A DNA stretch of 18,811 nucleotides from Parcubacteria group bacterium GW2011_GWD2_43_10 (GTDB lineage: Bacteria > Patescibacteriota > Patescibacteriia > Veblenbacterales > UBA10138): the NCBI GenBank assembly GCA_000995845.1, contig LCEZ01000008.1, forward strand, positions 1-18,811, given 5' to 3'. How positions within the stretch are numbered: the stretch's first letter is position 1; each line of letters opens with the position of its first letter. The notes beneath the pieces were generated by a model. That model made no database searches. It saw nothing but the letters and a program-made list of their open reading frames with translations, and was not told where the DNA came from. A program made the position numbers and the translations under genes. Positions 14,954-18,811 of this stretch are shown one piece after another.

Positions 14954-17338
14954 TTATGGTTGCGGCGTTTCGGGTGCAGTTGGCTCTTCAGTTTTACCAG
15001 CTTTTAAATCATCCAGTAACTTTGTTACCTGTTCATTGCCCGGGTTAAGCTCTAAAACCTTTTCTAGCTCGGTAATTGCCTTATCAGTTTCACCTTTTTT
15101 CTGATACACCAAACTTAAACTAAAGTGAGCGTTGGAGTGATTCGGTACCAAAGCCGTAATTGTGACAAATGCTTCTTCCGCTTTATTATAATCGCTCGTG
15201 TTATAAGCCAAGCTTCCAAGTTCATATAAAACATCAATGTCTTGAGGAATTGACTGACGCAGCCGCTCTAATTTATCTATAGCTTCAGTAAACTTACCCT
15301 GCAATTCCAAAGCGACTACTTCCTGAAAATGGGCTGGGGAATAATCAGCCTTTAAACTAATTGCGCGACTGAATTGTTCTTGCGCCAAAGTTAATTGCTG
15401 GGAAGCCTCCGCTTCAAGTTTTCCTTTTTCTTCATCAGTCGCTTGTTGGGCCAGCTGTTGTTTACGACTAGCAGAGACTAGATAAGCTTTGCCTAATTCA
15501 GTAACCAATGCTGGATTGGTCGGATCAAGGTCAATTGCTTTTTGGAAAGAAGCTATCACCCAAGGTTCAGCGTCACGGGCAAACAAAACAGTACCTCGAT
15601 AAATTGAGCCGAGCACTTCCCAATTGGACACACTTTGACTGGCTAACTCGGTGGCGGAACGAGCGGCGGAAATAGATGAGGCAATATAACTTTGCAAACG
15701 GGCTATTTGGACTTCTTGATCTTCTTTTTTCTCAGCTACTGGTTGACTGGCTTCATAATTAGCCAGTCCCAAATACACTTGAGCTAAAGTTACACGATAT
15801 GTATCTCGCCAGGGATTTAAATTAATAGAGTTGAGTAAATCTATTTCAGCTTGTTTTAGTCCTTCAACTGTCAAAGGCGCGCGCTGAGCTTTGGCATAAG
15901 CCACATCAGCCAACCAAAATCGCCCAAGCCCCAGCCACACCGCCACCCCAACCAAAACAACTACAGCCAAACCAAAAGAAAATGATAGTGAGGTTCGTGG
16001 CGAATCAGTTAAAGATAAGTTTCTCTCGCCACGGCTGCTGACAACTGCCAGCAAGCCCAACACCAGCCACGTCATTACCGCCATGACGGTATTTAAGAAA
16101 TAAACTCCCTGAGCCGTCACTAAAACGACAAAACTAGCAGCCAAAACAGCACGCAAATACCAATCATTAGCTTGTTTGTCTTTCAACACTCGCCAGCACA
16201 AATACAAACCCATAATAAACACGGCCAAATAAACTGCCAGACCTAAGAAACCGGTAGTGCTTAAGAGTTGGGCATATTCTGAAGTAGCCCGGTCAAAACG
16301 GAAAGACCAAAAATTAGAATCATTAAAACCATCTGGTTTGAATTTAGAAAAACCATAACTGAATGTATCTGGTCCAGTACCAAGCAAAGGATTACTTTTG
16401 GCATTCTGCAAGGCAATACGCCAGCTAGCCGGTAATGATAAGTTTACTTCCACCGGCACTGAAACCCGGGTGATATTTACCAACACCAGCGGCCAAGCAA
16501 TCACACTCAATAAAATGGCAATAGCGGGAATAACAGTCCATTGGAAACTGGTGCTCTCATTTTTATAAAACAATAAGCCAAGCCAGACCAATGAACCTAC
16601 ACCTAACCCCAACCAACCAAAATGGTAATCAACCATAAAAACTAATACGATCGTTAACACCGCCAGCAAAATATTCAAAATACGCAACCAAGCTTTGCTG
16701 GCTGAACGAGAAAAATAAATAGCCAGCGGGAAAGAAGCTGCCAAAATTAAAACCACGGCGTTCAGGGCTCCGCCTAGGGGCGTAAAACTAGACACTTGAG
16801 CAAAGGCAAATGGCAGCCAGCGTGCGCCCAAGAGTTGCACCAATAAAATCAGACTGCTCAAACCCACACCACTAAGCCAGGATCCTAACAACCAATGAAT
16901 ATCTTCGCGTGTTCTAGAATTTACAGTTACTAAAAAGAAGAATAACAAATAGCCAACCAAGCTAACTACTCCGCCATTGAATCTGCCGTAATAACCTAAT
17001 ATTGAATTAATCGGATCAACTGAAGTTACAGCGGCGACAATGGTCACTACCAATAAAGCTAGGGCCGCCCAATTAAGCGGTGATTTCAGCATACTAGCCT
17101 GACGGCTAGCCACAGCCTGGCTAAACCAAATAACCAATAAAATAAAGCCTAGGCCAATAAGCAGTACTTGCTTGCTAAACTCAAAAGCCTCAAAAGTAAA
17201 AGGCAAAATGAACAGAGGTAACAACAAAGTTAATAGCCTAAGGCCCCACCGATTTACCTTGGCCAAAACTTGCCACACTCCAGACTGCGGGGTGGGCGGA
17301 ACTGGTGAAAATGCAGAGGTTATTTGACTAATATCCAT
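14954..17338 (-). CDS. O-antigen ligase family membrane protein with C-terminal TPR repeats
   Basis: This 794-residue protein has about 12 membrane segments between residues 34 and 472, followed by a long soluble part made of TPR repeats (about 495-785, with clear units near 595-620, 650-700, 702-735 and 736-770). The Wzy_C/WaaL signature is the block NPLLGTGPDTFSYGF (316-330) and then ATSEYAQLLSTTGFLGL (351-367). Family members join glycans to a lipid carrier or protein, or polymerise them, on the outer face of the membrane. The fusion to TPR repeats is common in CPR and some other lineages, where the repeats may recruit partners. The start ATG 17338 has no Shine-Dalgarno. TATACT at 17427..17422 is a possible -10 box, with no good -35. 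A Thr/Pro-rich tail ends the protein. The substrate cannot be inferred. The neighbouring Mur ligase and nucleotidyltransferase fit an envelope role. Confidence 0.85.
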   Translation of the reverse strand: MDISQITSAFSPVPPTPQSGVWQVLAKVNRWGLRLLTLLLPLFILPFTFEAFEFSKQVLLIGLGFILLVIWFSQAVASRQASMLKSPLNWAALALLVVTIVAAVTSVDPINSILGYYGRFNGGVVSLVGYLLFFFLVTVNSRTREDIHWLLGSWLSGVGLSSLILLVQLLGARWLPFAFAQVSSFTPLGGALNAVVLILAASFPLAIYFSRSASKAWLRILNILLAVLTIVLVFMVDYHFGWLGLGVGSLVWLGLLFYKNESTSFQWTVIPAIAILLSVIAWPLVLVNITRVSVPVEVNLSLPASWRIALQNAKSNPLLGTGPDTFSYGFSKFKPDGFNDSNFWSFRFDRATSEYAQLLSTTGFLGLAVYLAVFIMGLYLCWRVLKDKQANDWYLRAVLAASFVVLVTAQGVYFLNTVMAVMTWLVLGLLAVVSSRGERNLSLTDSPRTSLSFSFGLAVVVLVGVAVWLGLGRFWLADVAYAKAQRAPLTVEGLKQAEIDLLNSINLNPWRDTYRVTLAQVYLGLANYEASQPVAEKKEDQEVQIARLQSYIASSISAARSATELASQSVSNWEVLGSIYRGTVLFARDAEPWVIASFQKAIDLDPTNPALVTELGKAYLVSASRKQQLAQQATDEEKGKLEAEASQQLTLAQEQFSRAISLKADYSPAHFQEVVALELQGKFTEAIDKLERLRQSIPQDIDVLYELGSLAYNTSDYNKAEEAFVTITALVPNHSNAHFSLSLVYQKKGETDKAITELEKVLELNPGNEQVTKLLDDLKAGKTEEPTAPETPQP

Positions 17339-17508
17339 ACATATTAAAGGCTCGGTGCCCCTACTTCATTAGGAACAGCAAGCAAAATTAAAGAAATTAG
17401 AGATTTAAGATTACGGTTTTAAGTATATAACAATAAGCCCAATTCCGCTAGCCTGATTTACCCGCATTAAGTCAACTATAAGATTAAACTGATAAGAATA
17501 TTGGCTTT

Positions 17509-17533
17509 TGCTCCCGGCAGGAATCGAACCTGC
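17509..17533 (-). tRNA. tRNA-like 3' end: T-arm and acceptor strand, no normal 5' half
   Basis: GCAGG-TTCGATT-CCTGC (17533..17517) is a perfect T-arm with a canonical loop. It is followed by CGGGAGC (17516..17510) and a discriminator A at 17509, with no encoded CCA. No D-arm or anticodon arm can be placed directly upstream. Instead there is a perfect hairpin TCCGCC-GAA-GGCGGA (17559..17545). The complementary acceptor strand GCTCCCG followed by TA, as at tRNA positions 8-9, occurs at 17734..17726, beyond the tRNA-Arg gene. Options are a tRNA interrupted by an unusual insert, a tRNA pseudogene or att-type remnant, or a tRNA-like end on another RNA. No amino acid can be assigned. Confidence 0.45.
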
Positions 17534-17585
17534 ATCAGAGGTTCTCCGCCTTCGGCGGATAAACTCCAACTCACATCCTATTTTT

Positions 17586-17688
17586 ATCACGTCACCTCTT
17601 TGCGCCCAAGAGGAATCGAACCTCTATTTTAAGCTCCGGAGGCTTACGCTCTATCCATTGAGCTATGGGCGCACACAAGTGGCGTGAC
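17586..17688. repeat. Inverted repeat enclosing tRNA-Arg
   Basis: On the minus strand GTCACGCCAC (17688..17679) and GTGACGTGAT (17595..17586) can pair at nine of ten positions (eight Watson-Crick, one G-U). They sit six and five bases outside the tRNA ends. This would hold tRNA-Arg on a stalk in the precursor, perhaps aiding end processing. The upper arm also takes part in a competing hairpin, GTGAC-AGA-GTCAC. Confidence 0.45.
17601..17672 (-). tRNA. tRNA-Arg (anticodon CCG)
   Basis: This 72-base cloverleaf has fully paired stems. The acceptor is GCGCCCA with TGGGCGC and the D-stem GCTC with GAGC, around an 8-base loop containing GG. The anticodon stem is TAAGC with GCTTA, around the loop CTCCGGA. 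The variable region has four bases, and the T-arm is AGAGG-TTCGATT-CCTCT. Anticodon CCG reads CGG. A20 in the D-loop, C35 and discriminator A73 fit arginine identity. CCA is not encoded and must be added by the CCA enzyme. Confidence 0.95.
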
Positions 17689-17722
17689 AGAGTCACCCTG
17701 CGGGTGATCACCCAAAGGGTGA
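17684..17722. repeat. Three back-to-back perfect triloop hairpins
   Basis: GTGAC-AGA-GTCAC (17684-17696) overlaps TCACCC-TGC-GGGTGA (17693-17707). This is followed without a gap by TCACCC-AAA-GGGTGA (17708-17722). The last two share identical arms and differ only in the loop. They lie between the tRNA-side promoter and tRNA-Arg. No T-run follows on the minus strand. Confidence 0.8.
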
Positions 17723-17737
17723 AAATACGGGAGCAAG

Positions 17738-17743
17738 ATTATA
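17738..17743 (-). promoter_or_regulatory. -10 box upstream of the tRNA locus
   Basis: A perfect TATAAT lies at 17743..17738, 16 bases after the nucleotidyltransferase stop codon. No good -35 is found at 16-18 bases. Initiation would fall near 17731, at or just inside the GCTCCCG strand at 17734, so transcripts would start at the element described above and run through tRNA-Arg. Confidence 0.45.
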
Positions 17744-17758
17744 AAAGACTAATTTGGT

Positions 17759-18493
17759 TTATGTTTTGTAATTATTATCTATTATACTTTCAGCCACGGC
17801 AATATCTTCTGGTCGCCCGAAATCAAGCCAATAATCCTGCAAGGATACAATTTTTACTTTTTTTTGCTGAGCCAGCGCCGTAATAGCATCGGTAATTTCA
17901 TACTCGCCTCGGGGAGATATGGTTACTTCATCGGCTGCTGAAAAAATTTCCGGCGTAAAACGATACAGGCCGGCGTTTATAAGATTAGTAACAGGCTCGG
18001 GTACCTTCTCATCAATTCTAACTAGCAGGCTATCACTGTCAGTTACTAAGGTGCCAAATTTGGTCGGATCATCTACTGTGGTGGCGGCTATGTAATTATA
18101 ATCTTGGTTTACTTGCCGGAAAACATCTAAATCCCGAACCGAATATAAATGATCCCCATTCACCACTAAAAAAGGTTCTGATTGAATAATATTGCGCACG
18201 GCCAATAACGGCATTAACGAACCGTATTTTTCTTGGCCAACAGCCTCATATTGATTCACTACCTGAAGGCCGGGAAATTCCGCATTATATAACTTGATAA
18301 ATTTATCAAACTCAGCTGATAGGTGTCCGGTAACAATGATCACTCTTTTTAATCCGGCTTTATATATATGAAATAAAAGATAATACAAAAAAGGCTTAGC
18401 CTTCACCTCAATTAAATGCTTTGGCGTCGCTTGCGCCAGCTCCTTCATTCTGGTACCGCGACCGGCAGCGGCAATAATAATTGGCGGAATCAT
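17759..18493 (-). CDS. Sugar-1-phosphate nucleotidyltransferase family protein
   Basis: This 244-residue single-domain protein is of the NTP_transferase family, which makes NDP-sugars from NTP and a sugar-1-phosphate in the cytoplasm. The nucleotide-binding signature AAAGRGTRMKEL is at 8-19 and PKHLIEV at 24-30. The metal-binding VVNGDH is at 110-115, INAGLYRF at 172-179, and YWLDFGRPED near the C-terminus (221-230) is typical of this family. Where LGTAGAL-type motifs are usual it has GQEKYGSLMPL (86-96), so the base and sugar cannot be named. The start ATG 18493 lies two bases after the stop of the upstream gene (TAATTATG), which indicates translational coupling. It probably supplies activated sugar for envelope glycans, alongside the O-antigen ligase downstream. 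Confidence 0.85.
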   Translation of the reverse strand: MIPPIIIAAAGRGTRMKELAQATPKHLIEVKAKPFLYYLLFHIYKAGLKRVIIVTGHLSAEFDKFIKLYNAEFPGLQVVNQYEAVGQEKYGSLMPLLAVRNIIQSEPFLVVNGDHLYSVRDLDVFRQVNQDYNYIAATTVDDPTKFGTLVTDSDSLLVRIDEKVPEPVTNLINAGLYRFTPEIFSAADEVTISPRGEYEITDAITALAQQKKVKIVSLQDYWLDFGRPEDIAVAESIIDNNYKT

Positions 18494-18495
18494 AA

Positions 18496-18811
18496 TTATA
18501 TATATTTAGCTAATATTTGTTGTTGCCTTTCCCGAAAATTCTTAGCCAATTGCGGGCGCTGATCGCTTTCATGGAATTTTAGAATATTATTGCTAACAAC
18601 CACAGCGCTAGAACCATCACCCAGGCGTGAATCCTTGTGCCGGCTTATCAAAAAAAGCTGCAAACGCCGTGCTCCATACTCTAGCACATCACCTAATCTG
18701 CCCACCAGAGCCTGTTCCGGCCAAATAAGCTTACTATTAGCTACTGTTTGGGTATTAGCTGCCTTAAAAACTAAATATCTATGGGGTATAAAATTTTGTG
18801 CCCAGGCATTG
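18496..18811 (-). CDS. Partial unidentified protein, C-terminal 105 residues
   Basis: The frame is open from the window edge at 18810 to TAA at 18498..18496, so the true start is outside the window; the internal GTG at 18705 is not needed. The visible part ends with a helical, Arg/Lys-rich stretch (ARRLQLFLISRHKDSR) and then NNILKFHESDQRPQLAKNF and a Gln-rich end. It faintly recalls C-terminal tails of uncharacterised nucleotidyltransferase-like proteins in CPR genomes, but I cannot assign it. The two-base gap to the next gene indicates one operon and perhaps a linked function in sugar activation. Confidence 0.7.
   Translation of the reverse strand, partial: NAWAQNFIPHRYLVFKAANTQTVANSKLIWPEQALVGRLGDVLEYGARRLQLFLISRHKDSRLGDGSSAVVVSNNILKFHESDQRPQLAKNFRERQQQILAKYI

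Noticed and set aside
17509..17734. tmRNA
   Set aside because: The acceptor and T-arm ends would fit, but the 5' end lacks the tmRNA D-loop sequence. The span is too short, it contains a full tRNA-Arg, and no tag reading frame was found.
17509..17734. tRNA with a standard group I intron
   Set aside because: A 5' half with D-arm and anticodon stem could not be placed after GCTCCCGTA, and no group I core elements were recognised. It was kept only as one possibility in the finding.
1..18811. CRISPR array, insertion sequence, prophage or defence system
   Set aside because: No regularly spaced repeats, transposase, integrase, nuclease or toxin-antitoxin motifs were seen on either strand.

Overview
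The window looks like chromosomal DNA of an uncultivated bacterium with a compact genome, most likely a member of Candidatus Patescibacteria (CPR, Parcubacteria-like). Four things suggest this: a Mur ligase that lacks its N-terminal domain, a short tetra-TM FtsK, an O-antigen-ligase/TPR fusion, and weak or absent Shine-Dalgarno sites before most genes. The lineage call is an inference; rpoB, rpoC and recA would settle it. The standard code fits: none of the large genes has an in-frame TGA, and all intact genes end in TAA or TAG. Every gene is on the minus strand, so the window reads from right to left.

Right end (18811 to 17759): the C-terminal part of an unidentified protein, almost touching a sugar-1-phosphate nucleotidyltransferase. 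Next comes a structured RNA region (17743 to 17509) with a perfect TATAAT, tandem hairpins, a complete tRNA-Arg(CCG), and a separate tRNA-like T-arm with acceptor 3' strand. The matching 5' acceptor strand lies on the far side of tRNA-Arg.

Middle (17338 to 13627): a 794-residue O-antigen ligase/TPR membrane protein followed by a truncated MurE-type ligase, both envelope functions. A 368-base intergenic region follows. It carries a TTGACA-17-TAAACT promoter, a perfect DnaA box, an AT-rich inverted repeat and a terminator-like hairpin, and leads into rpoB-rpoC (13258 to 5846). That unit closes with a strong intrinsic terminator.

Left (5845 to 1): an unidentified 374-residue protein with two CXXC motifs stands alone, with its own promoter and terminator. 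Immediately after its terminator a TATAAT box starts a second operon: ftsK (chromosome segregation), a RodZ-like HTH/TM protein, recA, and a glycoside hydrolase family 1-like gene that runs off the left edge. That last gene appears to carry a frameshift near its 5' end.

No CRISPR array, insertion sequence, integrase or known defence system is visible. The most unusual elements are the nested tRNA/tRNA-like locus, the stand-alone unknown gene between rpoC and ftsK, and the MurE-like enzyme with an altered amino-acid-binding motif.
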